DNA of 64,000 nucleotides from Mycobacterium sp. (GTDB lineage: Bacteria > Actinomycetota > Actinomycetes > Mycobacteriales > Mycobacteriaceae). The stretch covers positions 124,001 to 188,000 of the forward strand of contig JACPVR010000022.1 of the NCBI GenBank assembly GCA_016197405.1, in the 5' to 3' direction. The notes under the pieces were generated by a model, which saw only the letters and a list, made by a program, of their open reading frames with translations, searched no databases and was not told the DNA's origin. How positions within the stretch are numbered: position 1 is the first letter of the stretch; each line of letters starts with the position of its first letter. The position numbers and the translations under genes were made by a program. Shown one piece after another: positions 7,616 through 14,617 of the stretch.

Positions 7616-9238
7616 ATGAGTGATGACCTGTTGCGCCACCCCGTCCACTCCGGCCACCTGCTCATCGGTGCCCTCAAGCGGCACAAGGACAAGCCGGTTC
7701 TGCACCTCGGCGAGACCACCCTGACCGGTGGCCAGATGGCCGACAAGATCAGTCAGTACGTCCAGGCCTTCGAGGCGCTAGGCGCCGGCTCCGGCGAGAC
7801 CTCCGGGCTGCTGAGCCTGAACCGGCCCGAGGTGCTGATGATCACCAGCGCCGGGCAGACCCAGGGTTACCGCCGGCTGGCGCTGCACCCGCTGGGCTCG
7901 CTCGACGACCACGCCTATGTGCTGTCGGACTCCGGTGCGACGACGCTGATCATCGACCCCAACCCGATGTTCGTCGAACGCGCGATCGGTCTGCTGGGCA
8001 AGGTCGACGCACTCAAGCAGGTGCTGACCATCGGTGCGGTGCCGACCGAGCTGGCCGGCGCGGCCGATGCCGCCGGCGCCGTCGTCGTCGACCTGACGGC
8101 CGAAGCCGACAAGTACCAGCCGCGGCCGCTGACCGCCGCGAACCTGTCCCCCGACCACGTCAACGGCCTGTCCTACACCGGCGGCACCACCGGCAAGCCC
8201 AAGGGCGTCATGATGACGACGCAGGCCACCACCACGATGACGACCATCCAGCTCGCCGAATGGGAATGGCCGGAAAACCCGCGCTTCCTGATGCTGACGC
8301 CGCTGTCGCATGCCGGGGCGGCGTACTTCCTGCCCACCCTGATCAAGGGCGGCGAGATGCACGTGATGGCGAAATTCGATCCCGGCGCCGCGCTGCAGTA
8401 CATCGAGGAGCACAAGATCACCGCGACGTTCGTGGTGCCCGCCATGCTCTACGCGCTGATGGACCATCCCGATTCGCGGACCCGCGACCTGTCGTCGCTG
8501 GAGACCGTCTACTACGGCGCCTCGGCGATCAACCCGGTGCGGCTGGCCGAGGCCATCGAACGGTTCGGGCAGATCTTCGCGCAGAACTACGGGCAGTCCG
8601 AAGCACCCATGGCTATCTCGTATCTCGGCAAGAAGGATCACGACGCGGCGCGGCTGTCGTCGTGTGGGCGCCCGACGCTGTTCGCCCGAACCGCGCTGCT
8701 GGACGCCGACGGCAACGAGGTGCCCCAGGGTGAGGTCGGTGAGGTGTGCGTGTCCGGGCCGCTGCTGTCCGGCGGCTACTGGAAACTGCCGTTGCAGACC
8801 GCCGAGACGTTCCGGGACGGCTGGCTGCGCACCGGCGATATGGCCCGCGAGGACGCCGACGGCTACTGGTTCATCGTCGACCGGGTCAAGGACATGATCG
8901 TCACCGGTGGTTTCAACGTGTATCCGCGTGAGGTCGAGGACGTCGTCGCCGAACACCCGTCGGTCGCGCAGGTGTGCGTGGTCGGGGCGCCCGATGACAA
9001 ATGGGGTGAGACCGTCACCGCCGTCGTGGTACTGCGCTCCGATGCCGGGACCGACGAGGCCTCGGTCGCGACCATGACGGCCGAGATCCAGTCCGCCGTC
9101 AAGGAGCGCAAGGGTTCGGTGCAGGTGCCCAAGCAGGTGGTGGTCGTCGACTCCCTGCCGTTGACGGGCCTCGGCAAGCCGGACAAGAAGGCAGTGCGGG
9201 CCCGGTTCTGGGAAGGCGCGGATCGGTCCGTCGGCTGA
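7616..9238 (+). CDS. fadD8: FadD8-like acyl-CoA ligase (AMP-binding)
   Basis: A 540-residue ANL-superfamily ligase: A3 motif YTGGTTGKPKGV, the YYGASAIN and NYGQSEAP region, WLRTGDMAREDADGYWFIVDRVKDMIVTGGFNVYP hinge, and a C-terminal LPLTGLGKPDKKAVR with the catalytic lysine. It is very close to M. tuberculosis FadD8 (Rv0551c). It activates a carboxylic acid as acyl-AMP then CoA thioester; the substrate is unproven. Start at ATG 7616 matches the conserved MSDDLLRHP. A KstR-type operator just upstream suggests steroid- or lipid-responsive control. The last codons and stop fall inside the first of three 62-bp tandem repeats. Confidence 0.92.
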   Translation: MSDDLLRHPVHSGHLLIGALKRHKDKPVLHLGETTLTGGQMADKISQYVQAFEALGAGSGETSGLLSLNRPEVLMITSAGQTQGYRRLALHPLGSLDDHAYVLSDSGATTLIIDPNPMFVERAIGLLGKVDALKQVLTIGAVPTELAGAADAAGAVVVDLTAEADKYQPRPLTAANLSPDHVNGLSYTGGTTGKPKGVMMTTQATTTMTTIQLAEWEWPENPRFLMLTPLSHAGAAYFLPTLIKGGEMHVMAKFDPGAALQYIEEHKITATFVVPAMLYALMDHPDSRTRDLSSLETVYYGASAINPVRLAEAIERFGQIFAQNYGQSEAPMAISYLGKKDHDAARLSSCGRPTLFARTALLDADGNEVPQGEVGEVCVSGPLLSGGYWKLPLQTAETFRDGWLRTGDMAREDADGYWFIVDRVKDMIVTGGFNVYPREVEDVVAEHPSVAQVCVVGAPDDKWGETVTAVVVLRSDAGTDEASVATMTAEIQSAVKERKGSVQVPKQVVVVDSLPLTGLGKPDKKAVRARFWEGADRSVG

Positions 9239-9416
9239 CGATGCGGGGCCGAGGGACGAGGCCCCGCTGAGGAAGCCGACAATCCGGCCCCGTCGGCTGA
9301 CGATGCGGGGCCGAGGGGCGAGGCCCCGCTGAGGAAGCCGACAATCCGGCCCCGTCGGCTGACGATGCGGGGCCGAGGGACGAGGCCCCGCTGAGGAAGC
9401 CGACAATCCGGCCCCG
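9231..9416. repeat. Three 62-bp tandem repeats with nested hairpins
   Basis: Three nearly identical 62-base units begin at 9231, 9293 and 9355. Each carries the perfect inverted repeat GCGGGGCC/GGCCCCGC with a 9-base loop, and outer arms CCGAC/GTCGG that pair across unit boundaries. The only clear change among copies is an A/G in the loop. The array lies between convergent fadD8 and the MaoC gene; its first unit contains the fadD8 stop codon. It could act as a bidirectional terminator. Copy number is the kind of locus that varies between strains. Confidence 0.9.
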
Positions 9417-9424
9417 TCCGTGGC

Positions 9425-9850
9425 CTAGGACATGTCCATCGTGTAGCAGACCGCGGTGCCGTCCAGGACCACCGTGCCGTCGTCGCGGGTGACGGTGGTG
9501 CGCAGTTCGGTGATGGGTTTGTCCTCGCGCGCGGCGATGACCTCGACGCGCCCGGTGATCGTATCGCCGCAGCGGACCGGCGCCTTGAACGCCCAACTGA
9601 CGTTGAGGAACACCGTGCCGGGCCCTGGGAGTTTCTCTGCCACAACAGCATTGAGGATTGCACTGGTCACCCCACCTTGTACGACGATCTCGCCGAACCG
9701 GGATGCCCGTGCCGCGACCTCGTCGTAGTGCAACGGGTTGCGGTCCCCGCTGATCTCGGTGAACAGGGCGATATCGCCGTCACCGACGGTGCGTGAGAGT
9801 TCCGCGGTCTGACCGACGCGCGGTGGGCTCGGTGGTGCGTAACTGGTCAT
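9425..9850 (-). CDS. MaoC-like hydratase
   Basis: A 141-residue single hot-dog domain. The (R)-hydratase motif is visible as FTEISGDRNPLHYDEVAA with Asp36 and His41, followed by GGVTSAILNAVVAEKLPGPG. Such proteins hydrate trans-2-enoyl-CoA or related thioesters. It is the last gene of a leftward catabolic run, and its start overlaps the end of the MFS transporter gene by 71 bases in another frame. The overlap is longer than usual, but both readings keep family features, so I accept both. Confidence 0.87.
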   Translation of the reverse strand: MTSYAPPSPPRVGQTAELSRTVGDGDIALFTEISGDRNPLHYDEVAARASRFGEIVVQGGVTSAILNAVVAEKLPGPGTVFLNVSWAFKAPVRCGDTITGRVEVIAAREDKPITELRTTVTRDDGTVVLDGTAVCYTMDMS

Positions 9851-11078
9851 GATCTTCCTCCAACTGCGGTAAACGGGACATCGTTCTCAGGCGAGACATG
9901 GCGATTGCGCCGAGCAACGGGCCGGGCGCCAGCAGCAGGAATGCGTACTGCCACCCGATGAGGTCGGCGACGAGCGGGACGAGCTGGATGGTGACGACGG
10001 TCAACAGGAACCCGGTCGCGGTCTGGGCGGTCAGGGCGGTGCCGACGAACCGCGGATCGGCCGTATCACTGAGCGCCACCGAGAACACACCGGAGTCAGC
10101 GACGGCGGCGGCTCCCCAAATCATCAGGAAGACAACGAAAATGACAGTCGGGGCACCGAGGAACGCCGGCGACGCCAGACAGCAGACGCCGCTGATCACC
10201 AGCGCCACCATAGCGGCCTGCGGTCGACCGAAGCGGTCTGCCGCCCACCCGCCGAGGAGACAACCGACCGCCCCGGCGACTCCGATGGTGACGAACGCGA
10301 GGACCCCGATCGGCATTGCTGCCAGGCCAGCTCGCTCAGTTCGGCCGACGGCGACGAAGACCGGCAGCCAGACCCACAGGGCGTACAACTCCCACATGTG
10401 GCCGAGGTAGCCGAGATTCACCAGCCGCGGTCCACGCTGGGCGAACAGCGCGATCGCCTGGCGCGGATGCCACCCGCTCACCCCCGGCACCGATCGCGTC
10501 GCGGGAACATGCGGGCCGGGCCGCACCAGCGTCCCGGCGATGACGGCCGCGGCCGCGGTCAGCGCGCTCGCCGCCAGCAGGACCGTCCGCCACGGTAGCG
10601 ACCCGAGCCCACCGATCAGCTGAGGTAACGCCGAACCTAGGGCGAGCGCGCCCACCAGAAGACCGAAAGTCATTCCACGGCTGGAGGATTGCGACCACGA
10701 GGCGATCAGCTTCATACCGACCGGGTAGACGCCGGCGAGGAACATCCCGGTGCAGAATCTGATCGGTACGGCTGCCGCCAGATCGTCGACGTACAGGGCG
10801 AGTGCCGCGGTGCAGGCCGCCGCCCCCGCTGCACTGACCGCGACCAGACGCTGTGGTTCGATCCGGTCGGCAAGATGGTGGGCCGCCGAGATGATCGCCC
10901 CGGCGGCGAAACCGATCTGCACCGTCGCCGACAGCCAGACCGCCGCCGTGGACCCGATACCCCAGTCCAGCCGCAGGCTCGACACCACCGCGGTGGCCGA
11001 GAACCACACGCTCAGCCCCAACACCACGACCAGAACGATCAAGGTTCGTTGTGTATTCGCCCCGGAGATGGTCATCAT
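9780..11078 (-). CDS. MFS transporter
   Basis: A 432-residue major facilitator with about 12 hydrophobic segments. It has GTFGLL-type signals in the first half (SRGMTFGLLVGALALGS) and the cytoplasmic loop GGWAADRFGRPQ after helix 8. The C-terminal 35 residues are hydrophilic. It resembles the CynX/NimT and nitrate/aromatic-acid porter branches, but the substrate cannot be read from sequence. It lies 10 bases after the FAD oxidoreductase gene in an apparent leftward operon with FMO, OsmC and MaoC genes, so it may import the compound they degrade or export a product. Confidence 0.85.
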   Translation of the reverse strand: MMTISGANTQRTLIVLVVVLGLSVWFSATAVVSSLRLDWGIGSTAAVWLSATVQIGFAAGAIISAAHHLADRIEPQRLVAVSAAGAAACTAALALYVDDLAAAVPIRFCTGMFLAGVYPVGMKLIASWSQSSSRGMTFGLLVGALALGSALPQLIGGLGSLPWRTVLLAASALTAAAAVIAGTLVRPGPHVPATRSVPGVSGWHPRQAIALFAQRGPRLVNLGYLGHMWELYALWVWLPVFVAVGRTERAGLAAMPIGVLAFVTIGVAGAVGCLLGGWAADRFGRPQAAMVALVISGVCCLASPAFLGAPTVIFVVFLMIWGAAAVADSGVFSVALSDTADPRFVGTALTAQTATGFLLTVVTIQLVPLVADLIGWQYAFLLLAPGPLLGAIAMSRLRTMSRLPQLEEDHDQLRTTEPTARRSDRGTLTHRR

Positions 11079-11088
11079 CGTGTCCTGG

Positions 11089-12258
11089 TCAGGCTGCCGG
11101 GGTCTGGTCGAGCGTCAGCAACGCGTCGACCTCGGGTCGCATCGCCAGACTCAGTTCCCGCAGGCACCCCCGCAGCTCATCCAGATCCCACCGGTAACTC
11201 GCGACGCGTTCGGTGACATCGAAGAGCGCCATCGACAGCTGATCGCGCCGTCGGCCGTACTCTTGCAGCGCCTCGCGCTGAGCGGGTCCAGCGCCGGGTT
11301 CCGTCAGGACCGCGCGGGCGAGCAGCTCGGCATCGCGCAGGGCGTCGGTGATGCCGTGCGCGGTGATCGGATCCTTCAGGTAGCCGGCGTCGCCGACCAG
11401 GGCCCAGCCGGGGCCGGCAGCCGCGCGAACGCGCCCTGGCGTGCCGGGGTAGGCCCGTAGGGTGCCCGACGGGCAGTCGGCAACGGTTCGAGCCAGCTCC
11501 GGTGCCACTTCGGCGAGCAGCGACCGGTAGGTGTCCTCCAGCGGGGCCGAGCGCAGACCGGTGAATCTGGCGCTGTCGGTACCGACCCACACGCACGCCA
11601 GGCCGTCGCCGGTCGGCACGACGCCTGCCGTCGCCCCTGGCCGATACGCCCAGTGGTAGCGGTCGCGGGCCAGGCCGGGAAAGTATCCGTAGATGATCGC
11701 GCCGGAGGCAGTGCCGAGGCGCCGAATCGGGGCGCGCACAGCCTGCGCGACAGTCGAATTGCGGCCGTCGGCGCCGATGGTCAGTGGCGCGACGGCCCGG
11801 AACGGACGACCCGTCCCGCGGTCGATCCCTTCGATACCGGTCACGGCGCCGTCGTCGGTGAGGAGCAGACGCGTCACCCGGGCGGGCATCCGGAGCTCGG
11901 CCCCCGCCGCACGCGCCGCGTCGAGCAGCAACGGGTCAAGGACGGTCCTACGCGGTGCGTACAGCGCGTCGATACCGCCACCGGGGCGCAGCTCGACCGC
12001 CTCGACCTCGTCGCCGTACGCGAACTCGATCGCCACGATGGCGGGGGTACCCGCGGCCACGACCGCGTCAAGCAGACCCCAGCGGTGCAGCTGGAGAACG
12101 CCGCCGCGCATCAGCGCATGGGTGGACAGGGTGTCGGTGCCCGGTCGGGCGGACTCGACGACGAGCACTCGTAAACCGCCGCGCGCCAATATCATTGCGG
12201 TGGCTGCGCCGGAACATCGGCCGCCGACCACGATCACGTCGTAGTGGTGCTCCATCAC
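11089..12258 (-). CDS. FAD-dependent oxidoreductase (group A monooxygenase/geranylgeranyl reductase type)
   Basis: A 389-residue flavoprotein. The Rossmann start DVIVVGGRCSGAATAMILARGG carries the FAD-binding GxGxxG in the variant form GGRCSG (12-17) with Glu35 ending strand 2. A second FAD motif IGADGRNSTVAQAV follows near 160, and GWALVGDAGYLKDPITAHGI near 290 is the GD flavin-binding box. This is the PHBH-like/geranylgeranyl-reductase fold; hydroxylase or reductase cannot be distinguished. It overlaps the upstream FMO gene by 4 bases (ATGA), so the two flavoenzymes are translationally coupled. Confidence 0.87.
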   Translation of the reverse strand: MMEHHYDVIVVGGRCSGAATAMILARGGLRVLVVESARPGTDTLSTHALMRGGVLQLHRWGLLDAVVAAGTPAIVAIEFAYGDEVEAVELRPGGGIDALYAPRRTVLDPLLLDAARAAGAELRMPARVTRLLLTDDGAVTGIEGIDRGTGRPFRAVAPLTIGADGRNSTVAQAVRAPIRRLGTASGAIIYGYFPGLARDRYHWAYRPGATAGVVPTGDGLACVWVGTDSARFTGLRSAPLEDTYRSLLAEVAPELARTVADCPSGTLRAYPGTPGRVRAAAGPGWALVGDAGYLKDPITAHGITDALRDAELLARAVLTEPGAGPAQREALQEYGRRRDQLSMALFDVTERVASYRWDLDELRGCLRELSLAMRPEVDALLTLDQTPAA

Positions 12259-13499
12259 CGTCCCCCGCGGGTGTCCAAATAGCTGGCCAGGTGGTCACTG
12301 AGGTCGGCGGCGTCGGCGGCCGCGCCGTCGATCAGGGTCGACTTGCGGCGGCGCAGGAACGGCAGGCCCATGGCGTAGAGCCCGGGGCTCGGCGTCACGC
12401 CGCCGTCGTGGCGCAGCCTGGCTCTGCGGTCGAATACCGGAACCTCCAGCCAGGACAGCTCGGGCCGGAAGCCGGTGGCCCACAGGACGGTCGTGATGCC
12501 CGCCGACCGCAGATCCAGGCTCAGGGGCGCGTCGGCGGGCATCGCCGTCGGGGTGAACCGGTGCGGGGCAACGTCTTCACCCACCCCTGCCCGGGCCGCC
12601 CAGCCGTCAAGGGAGTCGAGCAGCCGGTTCAGCTTCAGGTCGGCCAGCGCGAGCATATTGGCCAGCGAGCCGGAGAACTGCGCGACACCGTCACTGATTC
12701 CGGCCAGCCGACCGACCAGCTGCACGCCGATCCGGCTCAGCGAATTCAGGTCGACGGTGCTGCGCTCGGGGGAACCGACGAGCTGCATCGACGGCACCCG
12801 GCGGGCGCGGGGAAGGTCGGGTATCTCGTCATAGCGATCATCCATCAGCCCCGACGCGTCCATCCACCAGAGGATGTCTTTACCTCGATAGGTCCGTGGC
12901 ATCCGGACGTGTTCGCCCAACGCCAGGGTGACCGGCCTGCCCGATGCCTGCAGCTCCTGCGCCAGCTGGACCCCGCTGGCCGATGCACCGACGACGAGCA
13001 CACCGCCGTCGGGCAGCTGGTCGGGGTTGCGGTAGTCCGCGGGGGTGAGCGAGGTGACGCCGTCGGGCACACCGGCGTGCAGCGCAGGGATATCGGCGAC
13101 GGCGGTGGCGCCGGAAGCGACCACCACCGTGCGCGCACGCCAGGTGTCCTGGTCGGTTTCGACCACGTAGCCGCGGTCGTCGTGCCGGACCGCGGTCACC
13201 GTGGTGTTGGCCCGTACCGGCGCCGCGATGTCCTTGGCATAGCCCTCGATGAGCTGCACCACCTCGGCCGCAGCCAGGTAGCCGTCCCGGTCGTCACCGT
13301 CGTAGCTGTGGCCGGGCAGCCGGGTCATCCAGTTCGGCGTGAGCAACCGCAGGGAATCCCAACGTTGGGTGCGCCAGGAATGCGCAACCTCGCCACGTTC
13401 GAGGACGACATGGTCGATCGATCGGTCGGCAAGGCAGCGGCTCATCGCCAATCCGCAGTGGCCGGCTCCGATCACGACCGTGGTGGTGTTCAGCATCAT
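12255..13499 (-). CDS. Flavin-containing monooxygenase (CzcO/FMO type)
   Basis: A 414-residue protein with two dinucleotide sites: GAGHCG (11-16) for FAD and GASASG (171-176) for NADPH. LWATGFRPELSWL near 350 is the ATG motif of FMO/N-hydroxylase enzymes. The family oxygenates N, S or ketone groups with NADPH and O2. It sits between OsmC and a second flavoenzyme in a leftward run and ends in a 4-base overlap with the latter. Starts at ATG 13499; MM begins the reading and either Met is possible. Confidence 0.88.
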   Translation of the reverse strand: MMLNTTTVVIGAGHCGLAMSRCLADRSIDHVVLERGEVAHSWRTQRWDSLRLLTPNWMTRLPGHSYDGDDRDGYLAAAEVVQLIEGYAKDIAAPVRANTTVTAVRHDDRGYVVETDQDTWRARTVVVASGATAVADIPALHAGVPDGVTSLTPADYRNPDQLPDGGVLVVGASASGVQLAQELQASGRPVTLALGEHVRMPRTYRGKDILWWMDASGLMDDRYDEIPDLPRARRVPSMQLVGSPERSTVDLNSLSRIGVQLVGRLAGISDGVAQFSGSLANMLALADLKLNRLLDSLDGWAARAGVGEDVAPHRFTPTAMPADAPLSLDLRSAGITTVLWATGFRPELSWLEVPVFDRRARLRHDGGVTPSPGLYAMGLPFLRRRKSTLIDGAAADAADLSDHLASYLDTRGGR

Positions 13500-13556
13500 C
13501 AGGCTCCGTCTTCGTCAATCTCCGCCTCGGTCGATGTCCGACTCGGCAGAGCAACT

Positions 13557-14117
13557 TCACCGCACGTTGACGGTGACGTTGGTTGGGTTGGTCAGGATGT
13601 CGTACACGGCCGATCGTTTCTGTGACTGTGCGACAACAGCTTTGATCTGCTCCGGGGTGGCGTCGGCGTCAATGGTGTAGCTCACCGTGACACCGCTGAA
13701 GCCGTTGCGGACGTCGGAATCGGCGCCGAGGATGCCCTGCAGATCGTGCTCGGCCTGCACTGTCGCTTCGACCGAGTGCAGCCGGATGTCCCGCTGCTGG
13801 GCGATCGAGGCGATGCCGGCGGTCAGGCAGCTACCCAGTGCGACAAGGACATACTCGACCGGCGTGATGCCGTTGTCCGCGGCCGCAAACGCCAGCGGGT
13901 GGTCGGCGTCGTGGGTGAAGGTGGTCCGGTGCTGCTGCTGCTCGCCGAACCCGTAGAAGGTGTCGACGGTAGACCGGCTGTGGGTGCCCTTGATCCAGGA
14001 CACCGTTGCTCGCCACTGGAACTGCGCGATCTCGGGGCTGTCGGCCATAGCAGCGCGGGCGCCGAGCAGCGCTTCGACGTTGACGCCGTTGTCGACGGGC
14101 AGGTGCGTGGTGGTCAT
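13557..14117 (-). CDS. OsmC family protein lacking one redox cysteine
   Basis: A 186-residue OsmC/Ohr-fold protein, starting at ATG 14117. The helical core ITPVEYVLVALGSCLTAGIASIAQQRDI places Cys97 and Glu88 at conserved positions. The partner cysteine expected near residue 160 appears replaced: the reading there is QKRSAVYDILTN where active peroxidases carry Cys before Pro/Val. Only one cysteine occurs in the protein, so a standard thiol peroxidase cycle is unlikely. Similar one-Cys forms occur beside catabolic oxygenases. Together with DUF4242 it heads the leftward cluster. The missing cysteine is judged by eye. Confidence 0.85.
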   Translation of the reverse strand: MTTTHLPVDNGVNVEALLGARAAMADSPEIAQFQWRATVSWIKGTHSRSTVDTFYGFGEQQQHRTTFTHDADHPLAFAAADNGITPVEYVLVALGSCLTAGIASIAQQRDIRLHSVEATVQAEHDLQGILGADSDVRNGFSGVTVSYTIDADATPEQIKAVVAQSQKRSAVYDILTNPTNVTVNVR

Positions 14118-14158
14118 GGTTCTTCTTTCTCTTTCTCGGTGAGGGTGATAGGTGGGAT

Positions 14159-14443
14159 TTACTTTTCGCTGAGTTCTGCTGTGTGCGGCCCGAATTCGCC
14201 TGCGATGACGGATACGGTGTTTGCCGGGAAGCCGCCGCGGCGGGCGTGCTCGCGGATGGTCTCTTCGCTGCCGGCCTCGTGGACGCAATACACCTTGTCG
14301 CCTGCGACGTAGCTGGTGATCCAGCGGTAGGGCACGCCGAGCGAGGCCACCGCGGTGTTCGAGGTCTTCGAGATCTCCGCCAACTCGGCTTCGGTGAGCT
14401 CACTGGCGCCTGGGATCTCGCGTTCGATGATGAAACGCTTCAT
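14159..14443 (-). CDS. DUF4242 small protein
   Basis: A 94-residue protein beginning MKRFIIEREIPGASELTEAELAEISK, with RWITSYVAGDKVYCVHEA, the pattern of DUF4242 (ferredoxin-like fold, reported as a nickel-binding protein in Streptomyces). CAGGAGAAG lies 6-14 bases before the ATG. It is the first gene of the leftward cluster and faces the LuxR-type regulator across 174 bases. Biological role unknown. Confidence 0.85.
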   Translation of the reverse strand: MKRFIIEREIPGASELTEAELAEISKTSNTAVASLGVPYRWITSYVAGDKVYCVHEAGSEETIREHARRGGFPANTVSVIAGEFGPHTAELSEK

Positions 14444-14617
14444 GGACTGCTTCTCCTGGTGTCGATGTCCGGTCCGGGACGGGTGCCTGCGGACAGCACC
14501 AAGCGTCCGTTTTGCGGGTCGGCGCGACATCGGGAGCGGTTCCCTATGTTTCGACCCCGCCCTCAACCCCCTAGATAGCGTGCTGTTTTCCCTGTTCAGG
14601 CCCTGCGCGGGCCGGTA

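Noticed and set aside
7778..9406. A 542-codon minus-strand frame covering the tandem repeats
   Set aside because: Antisense to fadD8; begins in the 62-bp repeats and has repeat-derived, low-complexity sequence.
9231..9416. CRISPR array
   Set aside because: Whole units repeat head to tail without variable spacers.
11955..13625. A 556-codon plus-strand frame
   Set aside because: Antisense to the FAD oxidoreductase and FMO genes, which have full cofactor motifs.
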